Shown: positions 53,629-62,974, counted from the stretch's first letter. The stretch: DNA of 64,000 bases from Olivibacter oleidegradans (GCF_042432805.1 NZ_JBHLWO010000002.1:2542001-2606000), one strand, 5' to 3'. Numbers and translations are program-made. The notes: a model not told the origin generated them from the sequence alone.

Positions 53629-54966
53629 TTATGTCAGTGGCTCATTGGCCAATTGTGCCTCGATAGCTTCTAAGCTGATGCCTTTCGTTTCGGGCATCCA
53701 CCAAATCACAAACACCAGTTGCAACACCATCATTATCGCAAAGAATAGAAAGGTCGTCATGCCTCCAAGCGCCTCTGCCAGTATAGGAAAGGAAAAAGTC
53801 ACCAACGCCGCCAAAATCCAGTGGATAGAACTTCCAAAGGTTTGCCCCTTTGCCCGCACCTGATTGGGAAAAATTTCTGCAATAAAGACCCAAATAACGG
53901 CCCCTTGAGAGAAGGCAAAACAGGCGATAAAAAGCATAAAGTACAGCGAAATATACATACCTGATGATGCCGGATTATTAAAAGAAAAAACAACCAGTAG
54001 AAGGGAAATAATAATGCCAATGGAGCCAATTTTCATCAACATTCGTCTACCTACCTTATCAATTAATTGGACAGCCAATAGCGTAAACACAAAATTGGTC
54101 ATACCAATGCCGATTGTTGAAAGCAATGAAGAATGAACACCCAACCCGGCCATTTCAAAAATGCGTGGTGCATAGTAAATAATGGCATTAATGCCTGAAA
54201 ATTGATTAAAGAGCGCAAACAGCCCGGCCAATACCAATGGCCTGCGATACGCTTTTACAAAGAGGGCTGGCTGTTTGTTAACGGCTTTTAGTTTTGCTGT
54301 GTTTTCAATTGCAATGAGCTCTTGTTGATAACCTAGTGGGTTGATAATACTTAATGTTTCTATAGCTTCTTCTCTCCGCAATCCATTCGTCAGCAACCAT
54401 CTTGGACTTTCTCGAATAAAATAAATCGCTATTAGGAAAAGGAGAGACGGCACGGCCTGGATGCCCAGCATTAAGCGCCATGACTCTCCCTCTAACTGAT
54501 TGATTAAATAGTTAGACAAGTAGGAGATCAAAATTCCCAATACAACATTAAATTGAAACAGCCCTACCAATGCACCGCGCCTATCCGATGGTGCGATTTC
54601 TGATATATAAATAGGTGCCGTAACCGAAGAAGCACCTACGCCCAAGCCACCAATAAAACGGAAGAGTACAAAAAGATGCCAGCTGGTGGTAAATGCCGTT
54701 CCAAGGGAAGCAAAAAGATAGGCCAATGCCACCAGGTATAGTGTTTTTTTACGTCCCAATTTATCCGTCGGATAGGATCCGAGTAACGATCCAATAACGG
54801 TTCCGATGAGCGCCACCGAAATGGTAAAGCCATGTTCAAAAATCGTGAGCTGCCAATATTGCTCAATGGCTTTTTCGGCCCCGGAAATAACTGCAGTGTC
54901 GAAGCCAAAAAGAAAGCCGCCCAAAGCCACCACTACCGACCATAGTTTCACCATGTGATTTTTCAT
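53629..54966 (-). CDS. MFS sugar porter (fructose uptake candidate)
   Basis: The 445-residue protein has twelve predicted TMs and sugar-porter motifs: GRKKT after TM2 (DKLGRKK), RFIGGLGVGASS, RESPRWLL after TM6, and PETKGISLEAIE at the C-terminus. The XylE/GalP class. As first gene of the fructan operon it probably carries fructose across the inner membrane for the fructokinase encoded at 58065. The palindrome at 55038-55054 lies between this gene and the divergent hybrid sensor. Confidence 0.92.
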   Translation of the reverse strand: MKNHMVKLWSVVVALGGFLFGFDTAVISGAEKAIEQYWQLTIFEHGFTISVALIGTVIGSLLGSYPTDKLGRKKTLYLVALAYLFASLGTAFTTSWHLFVLFRFIGGLGVGASSVTAPIYISEIAPSDRRGALVGLFQFNVVLGILISYLSNYLINQLEGESWRLMLGIQAVPSLLFLIAIYFIRESPRWLLTNGLRREEAIETLSIINPLGYQQELIAIENTAKLKAVNKQPALFVKAYRRPLVLAGLFALFNQFSGINAIIYYAPRIFEMAGLGVHSSLLSTIGIGMTNFVFTLLAVQLIDKVGRRMLMKIGSIGIIISLLLVVFSFNNPASSGMYISLYFMLFIACFAFSQGAVIWVFIAEIFPNQVRAKGQTFGSSIHWILAALVTFSFPILAEALGGMTTFLFFAIMMVLQLVFVIWWMPETKGISLEAIEAQLANEPLT

Positions 54967-55037
54967 AATATAGATCTATCTTGATTTGTTGAATTTGCTG
55001 TGCAAGGTAGACCGGTAAAAAGAGAAGGAGCTGCTGC

Positions 55038-55054
55038 AAATGATCAAATCATTT
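55038..55054. promoter_or_regulatory. Palindrome between fructan operon and its sensor
   Basis: AAATGAT-caa-ATCATTT has perfect 7-bp arms about 72 bases upstream of the porter start. It could be a binding site, but AT-rich DNA gives such dyads by chance. Confidence 0.35.
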
Positions 55055-55227
55055 CATTTTTATAACAAAAATTATCCATCTGACTATCAAATAATTACAA
55101 AAACAAAGATGAATTATTCACTGTACGTTTTTGTCAGCGTACCATCTTTTTCAAGTATTATACCATCGGTGTTTAACCACCTAAATGGCGAAAATGCTTT
55201 TTTCTCTCCCCAAAAGATCCAATCTCT

Positions 55228-55235
55228 TATATTTG
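55228..55235 (+). promoter_or_regulatory. Putative -7 element of the hybrid sensor gene
   Basis: TATATTTG matches TAnnTTTG 48 bases before the start codon. Confidence 0.5.
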
Positions 55236-55283
55236 CCAAAACCTAGCGTCAATAATTGGTGGCTTAAAACTGAATTATAAATC

Positions 55284-58052
55284 ATGAATACCATTTTTTT
55301 CAATCGATCCTATGTGGTGGTGTTTTTACTTTTGGGTTTCGGGTTGATAATTTCCTGCAGCACTAACAAAAAGCATAATAAGTTTACCATCGGATTCTCC
55401 CAATGCACGGGTAACGATCTATGGAGAAAAAACATGCTTGCGGAAATGTTGACTGAGCTAAGCCTTCATCCGGAAGTTGATTTTCATTATTTAGAGGCCA
55501 GTGGCAACAGTACCATGCAACGCGCCCAGGTAGATACGCTTATTGAAAAAGGAATTGATCTTTTAATAATTTCACCAAACGAAGCCGAACCCCTAACTGC
55601 CACCGTAAAAAAAGTGATGGATCGTGGCATTCCTGTCATTGTAATAGATCGGGAAGTGAAGGGAAATGGCTATACGGCATTCATCGGTGCTGATAATGTG
55701 GAAATCGGCGAAATGGCGGGCCAGTATCTATCGCAGCTTATTGGCAACAAAGGGAAAGTTGTAGAAATCACGGGCTTATCCGGTTCCTCTCCGGCGATAG
55801 ACAGAAGTACCGGCTTCTTCGCCGCACTTAATCAGTTAAAAGCTTTAAAGATTGCCAAAACGGTATCTGGCGATTGGATGGAAGACACCACCAAAAATAT
55901 CTTGAGCAAGATACACTGGCAGTTGAAGGACATAGATGCCATTTTTGCCCATAATGATAACATGGCGCTGGGAGCACGAAAAATTCTTAACAAATATTAT
56001 CCTGAAAAACATATTCCCATTGTCGGCGTGGACGCCTGTTTTGGTGAAGGAGGAGGGTTGGATATGGTATACGACGGAAAAATTACCGCCTCCCTGGTGT
56101 ATCCTACACTCGGCAAAGAGGCCATTCGGACAGCTCTGGACATTTTGAAAGGCCTCCCCTTCAGAAAAGAGAACAAATTGAGTTCCATTGTAATTGACTC
56201 AAGTAATGTGCGTGTCATGAAGATGCAGGCTGCCATGATCAGTAGCCAGAAAGACGACATTTACAATCAACGTAAACTACTGGACGAACAGAAATTAGTT
56301 TATAAAAGCCAGCAGGTTGTACTCAATACCATTATTGTGTTGCTCGTATTGTCGCTCATTTTTGGAAGCATTGTAGTCATTCTACTAAGAGATAACAGAA
56401 AAATCAATAAAAATCTAGCTAAGAAGAATATAGAAATCGACACCCAACGGAAGCAGTTAATTGAAATGTCAAAACAAGCCGCTGCCGGCACAGAAGCACG
56501 CTTAAACTTTTTTACCAACATTACCCATGAGCTGCGAACGCCCTTAACACTGATCTTATCGCCCATCGAGGATATGGTAAAAGATCCCCGCCTCTTGCCA
56601 TTGGCTGCTGATAAGTTAAAAGCGGTGCAACGTAATTCGGTACAACTGCTGAATATCGTCAATCAGTTGTTAGATTTCAGAAAGATAGAAATAGAAGGCT
56701 ACTTAATACAGGCCTCACCAAACAATTTGGTCTCCTTTGTCCGTGATCTCATCGAACCTTTTAAAGTATACGCTTTAAAAAGACAAGTGCAACTGTCCTT
56801 TGTTCCTGCAGAAAAAGAAATACCGGTATGGTTTGATGTCAATATGCTTGATAAAGCCCTGTTGAATCTCTTGTCAAATGCCTTCAAGTTTGTAAACGCC
56901 GGAGGTTTCATCAAAGTTTACATAGCCCGCTGCGGAAGTGAAGTAAGCATTCAGATCAAAGATTCAGGTATTGGGATGCATGAAAAAGATCTCGCCTTGA
57001 TTTTTGACCCCTACTATCAGGCAGACAATTCTCCATCCAATGGCTTCGGTATCGGTTTATCTTTAGCAAAAGAGATTATCCACAAACACAAAGGAGACAT
57101 TCAGGTAGCATCAGTCAAAGAACAGGGTTCTACTTTCACAGTTACGCTTCCACTGGGAAACGAGCATTTAAGCGAACGCGAAAAAGGTGTTCTTCATGAC
57201 CCGGTACTTAAGAAGGACGAAAAATCTGCCATGTATACCATCGTTTCAGACATCGAAATGCTAGACATCAAACAAACGGAATCCTGTGGCTTAAAGGATC
57301 ACTCTTTACTCATTGTGGAAGACAACCCCGATCTTTTAAACTATTTAGTGGCAGAGCTGAGCGATGAATACGATGTATTCTACACCACCAACGGCCCCGA
57401 AGCCATTCAACTTGCCAGAGAAAAGGTACCCGACCTCATTATTACCGATAATGTTATACCCGAAATATCCGGTAAAGAGGTATGCAGGACCTTAAAGAAC
57501 GATCTTAAGACCTCTCATATTCCGATCATCCTTCTTACCGCCCAAGCAAGTTCGGAGCAGCTTGTTTCAGGCATGGATGCCATGGTAGACATGTACATCA
57601 CGAAACCGTTCCTGATCAGCAATCTTTCGGCGAGTATTAGAGCGTTAATCAAGAACAGAAAAGTATTAAAAAGTCATTTTACCAGCAATATTGAGCTCCC
57701 GACAGAAAGTGCCAAATTAAGCTCGTTGGACAAAAAATTGTTAAACGACTTTTCCGGCGTGGTGGAAGAAAACCTCAGTAACGATCGATTCTGTGTGGAC
57801 GATATTTGTCGGCTGATCGGAATTTCCCGCATGCATCTGTATCGAAAAGTTAAATCGTTGACCGGCATGACCGTTAATGAATATATTCTGGAGCGCAGAT
57901 TAAAAAAGGCCTCTTACCTGCTTAAACATGAATCTTTAAATGTTGCAGAAATCACCTACGCCGTGGGTTTTTCCAGCCCCAGCTATTTTTCAACCACTTT
58001 CAAAGCCAAATTTGGATACTCGCCCAGTCAGTATAAAAGTAAAATCAAATAA
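55284..58052 (+). CDS. Hybrid two-component system with periplasmic sugar-binding sensor
   Basis: The 922-residue one-protein signalling chain is laid out as follows: signal/lipoprotein-like start (FGLIISCSTN), type I periplasmic-binding domain at about 33-315 (IGFSQCTGNDLWR, VIDREVKG, FAHNDNMALGA), TM 346-368, and a kinase with H415 (FTNITHELRTP). An HATPase (SNAFKF, GFGIGLSLAK), a receiver with D722 (LIITDNV) and an AraC HTH (about 820-922) complete it. Fructan loci of Bacteroides (BT1754 type) have the same architecture, where the periplasmic domain binds free fructose. It should activate the divergent operon. A short 12-bp gap separates it from the convergent fructokinase. Confidence 0.95.
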   Translation: MNTIFFNRSYVVVFLLLGFGLIISCSTNKKHNKFTIGFSQCTGNDLWRKNMLAEMLTELSLHPEVDFHYLEASGNSTMQRAQVDTLIEKGIDLLIISPNEAEPLTATVKKVMDRGIPVIVIDREVKGNGYTAFIGADNVEIGEMAGQYLSQLIGNKGKVVEITGLSGSSPAIDRSTGFFAALNQLKALKIAKTVSGDWMEDTTKNILSKIHWQLKDIDAIFAHNDNMALGARKILNKYYPEKHIPIVGVDACFGEGGGLDMVYDGKITASLVYPTLGKEAIRTALDILKGLPFRKENKLSSIVIDSSNVRVMKMQAAMISSQKDDIYNQRKLLDEQKLVYKSQQVVLNTIIVLLVLSLIFGSIVVILLRDNRKINKNLAKKNIEIDTQRKQLIEMSKQAAAGTEARLNFFTNITHELRTPLTLILSPIEDMVKDPRLLPLAADKLKAVQRNSVQLLNIVNQLLDFRKIEIEGYLIQASPNNLVSFVRDLIEPFKVYALKRQVQLSFVPAEKEIPVWFDVNMLDKALLNLLSNAFKFVNAGGFIKVYIARCGSEVSIQIKDSGIGMHEKDLALIFDPYYQADNSPSNGFGIGLSLAKEIIHKHKGDIQVASVKEQGSTFTVTLPLGNEHLSEREKGVLHDPVLKKDEKSAMYTIVSDIEMLDIKQTESCGLKDHSLLIVEDNPDLLNYLVAELSDEYDVFYTTNGPEAIQLAREKVPDLIITDNVIPEISGKEVCRTLKNDLKTSHIPIILLTAQASSEQLVSGMDAMVDMYITKPFLISNLSASIRALIKNRKVLKSHFTSNIELPTESAKLSSLDKKLLNDFSGVVEENLSNDRFCVDDICRLIGISRMHLYRKVKSLTGMTVNEYILERRLKKASYLLKHESLNVAEITYAVGFSSPSYFSTTFKAKFGYSPSQYKSKIK

Positions 58053-58064
58053 CATTTTTTGATC

Positions 58065-58973
58065 TCATTGCCATTTGAGTTGCTCTAACTGCTTCTGCCA
58101 CATAAAACGTACTAAATCGGAGCTTTTGTAATCCGGGTTGGCTCCTGCCTGCGAGGTAACATAAGCCCCCAATGCAGCCGCATAATCCAATATATCTTCC
58201 GTCGATTTCCCTAATAACTTTTGCGCTACAAAAGCAGCCAAAAAAGAGTCGCCGCTACCAACCGTATCTTTCACAATAACCGGATATGCTTTGAAATCAT
58301 ATCGCTCCATAGGTGTATAGTAAGAAGCACCCTCTCCACCTTTGGTTACAATGATCTCTCCTATCTTATATTTGTCCTGCAAACGATTTACGTGCTCGTG
58401 TTCCTGACCGCCTTCATCACCAAACCACGAGGCAATAATGCGCAGTTCATGGTTGTTCAGTTTTACGATGTCAGCCTTGTCCAGTAGGTATTCAATAGTA
58501 GCTTGTTCATAATGCGGTGCACGAAAATTAACATCAAAAAGTCTCAATTTAGCGTGCGCAATCAGATCATACAGTGTAGCGCGGCTAAGCTCACTGCGGG
58601 CGGCCAAACTACCAAACACCATTAAATCAGCGTTTTCAACCAAATTAGCTGTTTGACGGTCGAAACGAATAAAATCCCAAGCCACCGGCTGTACGATCTC
58701 ATAGCTCATTTCGTGATTAGCTCCTTCCGTAGCAATCACTTCACTGGTTTTTTGATCTTTATCCAGTTGAATGTATTCAGTAGACAAACCCATTTTTTTC
58801 AAGAACATAGTCAGTTCCTCTCCCAACGGATCATCGCCGACCCGACTTACCATATAACTCGCTATCCCTAGCCGGTTTAGATGATAAGCTACATTCATGG
58901 GGGCACCGCCCGGTTTTTTCCCTTCAGGAAGCACGTCCCAAAGCACTTCTCCAAAACAAACTACTTTTTTCAT
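58065..58973 (-). CDS. PfkB-family fructokinase
   Basis: The 302-residue PfkB kinase has the anion hole and catalytic Asp in TVGSGDSFLAAF and the substrate-side motif GGAPMNVAYHL near the N-terminus. It should phosphorylate fructose with ATP, feeding the fructose released by GH32 and imported by the MFS porter into glycolysis. It is convergent with the sensor gene and on the same strand as the fructan operon, but as a separate transcript. Confidence 0.92.
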   Translation of the reverse strand: MKKVVCFGEVLWDVLPEGKKPGGAPMNVAYHLNRLGIASYMVSRVGDDPLGEELTMFLKKMGLSTEYIQLDKDQKTSEVIATEGANHEMSYEIVQPVAWDFIRFDRQTANLVENADLMVFGSLAARSELSRATLYDLIAHAKLRLFDVNFRAPHYEQATIEYLLDKADIVKLNNHELRIIASWFGDEGGQEHEHVNRLQDKYKIGEIIVTKGGEGASYYTPMERYDFKAYPVIVKDTVGSGDSFLAAFVAQKLLGKSTEDILDYAAALGAYVTSQAGANPDYKSSDLVRFMWQKQLEQLKWQ

Positions 58974-59447
58974 CCAATTAAATTATCTATGAGTGTTAAA
59001 TCTCAAATGTATAGGCGAGATCGTTAAACTCGGTTTGTTCTTTGTAAGACTAAGTTAAAGACATTATTACTAAAACCCTTCTTATATCGTGCCATTTTTC
59101 TTTAATTCCGTACCATGGGGCTTAGGAGCAGCCGTCAGCATTAGCTTTCAGCTATCGGATGGCAGCTTTCGGCAGTCAGCGATCAATAAGGTGTAAGCTA
59201 TAAGTTTTAAGCTTTAAGGTAATGAAATTAGGCCAATCTTTATATTGCCAGTTGTACATATTTGAGCCGATTCGTGTATATAATCGGCTCAAATATGTCA
59301 TTTTTTTGAGCCGATTAAAAGAAATAATCGGCTCATACTCCCAGTAAAGGTATAAGCTGTAGACTTTAAGGTTTTAGGAATTAGCTTCCAGCTATCGGAT
59401 GGCAGAGCATAACTAATAACTGCTATAAACTTTATGTTCAGCGACAA
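58974..59447. repeat. Composite repeat with GAGCCGATT hairpins
   Basis: Heptamers CCGTCAG, CTTTCAG, CTATCGG, ATGGCAG, CTTTCGG and CAGTCAG (59131-59180) precede CTATAAG/TTTTAAG/CTTTAAG words (59198-59218). Two tandem hairpins follow at 59256-59335, then ATACTCCCAGTAAAGGTATAAG and TTTTAGGAATTAGC with more heptamers to 59406. There is no gene. Confidence 0.65.
59256..59335. other. Two tandem hairpins sharing TGAGCCGATT
   Basis: First stem: 17-bp perfect arms at 59256-59272 and 59282-59298. Second stem: TGAGCCGATT at 59307-59316 and AATCGGCTCA at 59326-59335. The shared core gives alternative pairings between the four arms. Confidence 0.7.
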
Positions 59448-59835
59448 TTACCAAAGAACGTCTAGATCATATTTCTTCATATTTGCGTCTTTGGAAATAA
59501 GCTGACAGTTTAACTCTATCGCTGTGGCAGCGATAATCTTATCAAACGGATCTCGATGATGAAAAGGAAGTTTTTCCAATGTTAACAAAAATGCCGGTTG
59601 AAGTGGAAGGATTATAATATTACTAAAAACACATGACTGTATTAATTCATCAATGCTATAGCCAAGACGAAGTTTACCTAAAGACTTTTTAATCACCACT
59701 TCCCAAATCGATACTATACTAATATAAAGATCGTTCGAAGCGTCACTTAAAGCTTCTTTAATATGATCAGGAAGCTGATCATTATCATCTTGCATCCAAA
59801 GAAGTACATGTGTATCAAGAAGAAAACTGTCCCAT
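59448..59835 (-). pseudogene. PIN-domain toxin with a frameshift in its first codons
   Basis: The ATG at 59835 overlaps the antitoxin stop (TAATG). Reading from it stops after six codons, because a T4 run on the minus strand (59823-59826) has one base too many. With three T the product would begin MGQFLLDTHVLLWMQDDN, a standard VapC start with the catalytic Asp. The frame from 59795 onward (IWEVVIKKSLGKL, HHRDPFDKIIAATA, LISKD) is an intact PIN domain but lacks that Asp. Either the toxin is inactive, or it is made by slippage, or the base is a sequencing error. The toxin would be an RNase held by the DUF2281 antitoxin. Confidence 0.8.
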
Positions 59836-60038
59836 TACATGTAATCCTTGAAATCATCTAAAGGTGCATCAAAATCACTATCCATGCTCAGTTTGCCCTT
59901 CAACAAACCTAACTTGCGTTTAACTTTTTTCTCTTTAGCAACTTTTTTTTCTAAGATAAAATCAATAAAATCCTCTACTTCCTGCTGATAAGCAGGTGGT
60001 ATCTTTTTCACTTTTTCTATCAATTGAAGCTGTTCCAT
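59835..60038 (-). CDS. DUF2281-type antitoxin
   Basis: The protein is 67 residues from the ATG at 60038 (MEQLQLIEKVKKIPPAYQQEVEDFIDFILEKK), with a Lys-rich linker and an acidic tail SDFDAPLDDFKDYM that would occupy the toxin. The longer frame to 60086 is less likely. Such proteins pair with PIN toxins, and the toxin start overlaps this stop codon. It would neutralise the toxin and autorepress the pair. Confidence 0.8.
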   Translation of the reverse strand: MEQLQLIEKVKKIPPAYQQEVEDFIDFILEKKVAKEKKVKRKLGLLKGKLSMDSDFDAPLDDFKDYM

Positions 60039-60446
60039 TCCATTGAAATTTATGTTAAAGATACACAAAATCGATCTTCCATACAACCTACAACGCTAAA
60101 CTTATCACCCGTTTCAGCAACCAGCTTTCAGCCATCAGCTTTCGGCTATAAGGGGCTAATCGGCTCATACTCCCAGTAAAGGTATAAGCTTTAGGGTATA
60201 AGGTTTGAGCTCGCGCTACCGCCTTGGCAACTGCCACTGCCACTATTCTACAACTTAACTACTAAACAACTTAACTACTCAACTATTCTACAACTCAACT
60301 ACTTAACCACTCAACCACTTAACTACTCAACCACTTAACCACTTAACTACTCAACCACTTAACTACTCAACTAATCCCCAAAATTCCTTATATTCGTATC
60401 ATTGCACTTCATAAGCGATATTTATTTTAAACCTGCTAATTATTGA
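60039..60446. repeat. Composite intergenic repeat with 16 octamers
   Basis: Heptamers CAACCAG, CTTTCAG, CCATCAG, CTTTCGG and CTATAAG (60117-60151) are followed by GGCTAATCGGCTCATACTCCCAGTAAAGGTATAAG, then CAACTGCCACT words. Sixteen octamers in register follow at 60243-60370 (CTATTCTA, CAACTTAA, CTACTAAA and so on). No gene. Confidence 0.75.
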
Positions 60447-61679
60447 ATGATGAAAAGCATCCTGGCAAATACGCTCCTCTATATAGGTTTAATCCTTTCT
60501 CCCTTACTCGCTAGCGCAGAAGACGGTGTACAATTCTTTGAAGGATCGTGGAAGGCCCTGTTGCAGCTTGCGAGGGAACAGAACAAGCCTATTTTTGTGG
60601 ATGTTTATACCGATTGGTGCCCTCCCTGTAAACGAATGGACCAAGAGGTGCTACCCCTTGCAGCCGTAGGCGCCGTATATAACAAGGCATTCATCAATTA
60701 CAAACTGAATGCAGAGCGGGGCGAAGGTATAAAGCTCGTCAAGCAATACGAAGTACACGCTTATCCAACCTATCTTTACCTGACACCCGAAGGTGTGTTA
60801 TTGGCACGAGTGGTGGATTACCAAGAGCCGGACACCTTTATGGCTTATGCGCATGACGCAGTAGCAAAAAATCGCGAGCAGGTATTAGCTAAAATGGATA
60901 AGCAATTTGAAGGGGGCAATCGGGATCCGCATTTTCTAAAAACCTATATCATCCAGAAGAAAGATTTAGGCCTTGATAACAGCTTAGCATTTGATGCCTA
61001 TATCAAGGCCCAAAGCAGCACCGAGCGTGAAAACCCGGCTAACATTGATTTCATCCGTGATAATCTCAACCATGCCAAAGGGGCTGCTTTTGACCTATTA
61101 CTAAAAACCTATCCTACGGTAGACCAAACAAGGCGGCAAAAACTGGCACCCGTGCTCTTTAACTTATTAACAGATGCAGCTAGCGCCGCGCTGAAAGAAA
61201 ACCGCTTACAAGAGATACCCAGTTTTTTTAATCAGGTGGACGTGCTCAAACAGCAGCTAAGTAGCAAGCAGCAAGGACACCTCTATCTGTTGCAGTTACG
61301 CTACGCACAACGCGCAAAAGACACCGAAATAGCTAAAAAAGCGGGTTATGCTTTCGTGGCCAACAGCATGGATATAACAACAGACAGCATACAAGCAGAA
61401 GACAAACGGCGTTATACTGCGCTTATGCAACCCTATTATAGCGGAGAAAGGGATAGCACTGAAATTACAGCCGAAGACAAAGTCTTGGCACAAAAAATCT
61501 ACACCGGCGAGATCTGTGTTTATCTCTATGAGGCCAGCAATACCTTTGACATGGTATTAAACAATGGCGACCCGGCATTGAAAGACGCCCTACGCTGGGC
61601 AGAACGGCTGAGTCAATTACGTCCTAACAACCCCCAATTCAATCAGTTGATCGATCGTATCAAACAGAAAATAAACTGA
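60447..61679 (+). CDS. Exported thioredoxin-fold protein
   Basis: The 410-residue protein has a signal peptide (to LASAED, about residue 24) and a thioredoxin domain with C58-P-P-C61 in YTDWCPPCKRMD and cis-Pro in VHAYPTYLYL. Then comes a helical C-terminal half of about 250 residues (LAPVLFNLLTDAASAALKENR, RYTALMQPYYS, LSQLRPNNPQFNQL), probably TPR-like. It acts in the periplasm on disulfides, perhaps as a DsbD-client or chaperone. A single-gene unit; the partner is unknown. Confidence 0.85.
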   Translation: MMKSILANTLLYIGLILSPLLASAEDGVQFFEGSWKALLQLAREQNKPIFVDVYTDWCPPCKRMDQEVLPLAAVGAVYNKAFINYKLNAERGEGIKLVKQYEVHAYPTYLYLTPEGVLLARVVDYQEPDTFMAYAHDAVAKNREQVLAKMDKQFEGGNRDPHFLKTYIIQKKDLGLDNSLAFDAYIKAQSSTERENPANIDFIRDNLNHAKGAAFDLLLKTYPTVDQTRRQKLAPVLFNLLTDAASAALKENRLQEIPSFFNQVDVLKQQLSSKQQGHLYLLQLRYAQRAKDTEIAKKAGYAFVANSMDITTDSIQAEDKRRYTALMQPYYSGERDSTEITAEDKVLAQKIYTGEICVYLYEASNTFDMVLNNGDPALKDALRWAERLSQLRPNNPQFNQLIDRIKQKIN

Positions 61680-62087
61680 AATCTACTTGGCTAGCAGTAA
61701 TGTGCTATAGGTTTTAGGAATTAGCAATCAGCATTCGGCTTTCAGCTATCAGCAGTCAGCTTTCGGCTATAAGGGGCGGCAACAAAAAATTCCTGCCTAC
61801 CGGCAGGCAGGCATCATTCATCGCTTATAAAAAAACTCATCACCCAACATCAAATTGGCTAATTATTGACTTCAGCTTTAGGCTTTCGTTAGCCTACCCA
61901 ACGACAAACAAGTGCCACTTCCACGGCTACTATTCATCATTCAACACTCATAACTCATCACTTAAAAAAACCTACTCAACCACTTAACTACTCTCACAAC
62001 TACCCTTTCGGCTACAGCAATCTGACGTTCGGCTACAGTATCATTTCGTCCATACAGGAACTTTGTATCAAACAAAATAGTTAAAAG
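61680..62087. repeat. Composite intergenic repeat
   Basis: A TTTTAGGAATTAG block and heptamers CAATCAG, CATTCGG, CTTTCAG, CTATCAG, CAGTCAG, CTTTCGG and CTATAAG (61728-61776) come first. The CCTGCC-TACC-GGCAGG hairpin (61793-61808), ATTCATC/ATTCAAC/ACTCATA heptamers (61931-61962) and CTACTCAA CCACTTAA CTACTCTC octamers (61972-61995) follow, then CTTTCGG CTACAG words. The module order matches the other gaps. Confidence 0.7.
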
Positions 62088-62963
62088 ATGAACATATTTG
62101 TAACAGGAGCATCAGGCTTCATCGGCTCGGCAGTAGTGAAGGAATTGATCCGAGCAGGACATCAGGTCATCGGCTTGGCACGTTCAGAAGCATCCGCGAA
62201 AATTATCCGTGATGCAGGCGCATCGGTTTTATTAGGAACACTTGAAGATTTAGAAATTTTAAAACAAGGCGCCTCACAGGCCGACGGCATTATTCACACC
62301 GCTTTTATCCATGATTTTACGCAATATAAAAAAGCAGGTGAAGTGGATAAAACCGCTATCCAGACTATGGGAAATGTCTTGGCAGGCACCAACAAACCTC
62401 TGGTGGTAACCTCCGGTATGTTAGGATTAACCCCTATCAATGGCTTTATTACAGAAGAAAGTCCGGTTGGAAATTCACCACGACCTTCAGAAGCCACGAC
62501 CTTGGCACTGTCAGAAGCAGGCGTTCATGCGTCGGTAGTTCGTTTACCACCATCCGTTCATGACAAAGGCGATAAAGGCTTTATTCCGTTTATTATCGCA
62601 CAGGCACGCAAAAATGGTGTTTCGGCCTATCCGGAGGAAGGGAAAAACCATTGGTCGGCGGTACATCGTTTAGATGCGGCCAAAGCTTACCGCTTGGCTG
62701 TAGAGAAAGCAGCGAAAGGAGCCGTGTATAATGTTGTGGGCGATCAATCCATTGAAATAAAAACAATTGCCACGTTAATCGGCAAACAATTGCAGTTACC
62801 TGTTCAATCCGTTTCAGGAGAAGCCATTGTAACACATTTTGACTGGATGAGTCGTTTCATTACCTTTGAAGGCGCCGCTATCGGAAGCAAAACACAAGAA
62901 CAGCTGGACTGGAAACCCACGCATATTGGTTTATTAGAAGATATGCAGGAAAATTATTTCTAA
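62088..62963 (+). CDS. Atypical extended SDR (NAD-dependent epimerase/dehydratase-like)
   Basis: The 291-residue protein has a clear Rossmann start (VTGASGFIGSAVVKEL) and extended-SDR elements GAVYNVVGD and HWSAVHRLDAAKAYRLA. The usual Tyr-x-x-x-Lys is absent: after VVTSGMLGLT the expected region reads RPSEATTLAL. That points to a non-classical member, such as a NAD(P)-binding regulator or a different chemistry. It is followed by an AraC gene and ends in the hairpin at 62975-63009. Confidence 0.85.
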   Translation: MNIFVTGASGFIGSAVVKELIRAGHQVIGLARSEASAKIIRDAGASVLLGTLEDLEILKQGASQADGIIHTAFIHDFTQYKKAGEVDKTAIQTMGNVLAGTNKPLVVTSGMLGLTPINGFITEESPVGNSPRPSEATTLALSEAGVHASVVRLPPSVHDKGDKGFIPFIIAQARKNGVSAYPEEGKNHWSAVHRLDAAKAYRLAVEKAAKGAVYNVVGDQSIEIKTIATLIGKQLQLPVQSVSGEAIVTHFDWMSRFITFEGAAIGSKTQEQLDWKPTHIGLLEDMQENYF

Positions 62964-62974
62964 ATTTAAACATC

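Larger units (their letters stand above)
54967..55283. other. Divergent regulatory region of the fructan locus
   Basis: This 317-base gap lies between the sugar porter operon (minus) and the hybrid sensor gene (plus). It contains the AAATGAT-caa-ATCATTT dyad (55038-55054) and a TATATTTG -7 element at 55228-55235 for the sensor. Nothing else was recognised. Confidence 0.45.

Noticed and set aside
59448..59795. Intact PIN toxin starting at the ATG at 59795
   Set aside because: That start omits the catalytic Asp of the LLDTHVLLW strand, which is encoded just upstream in the same frame; the true start is out of frame by one base.
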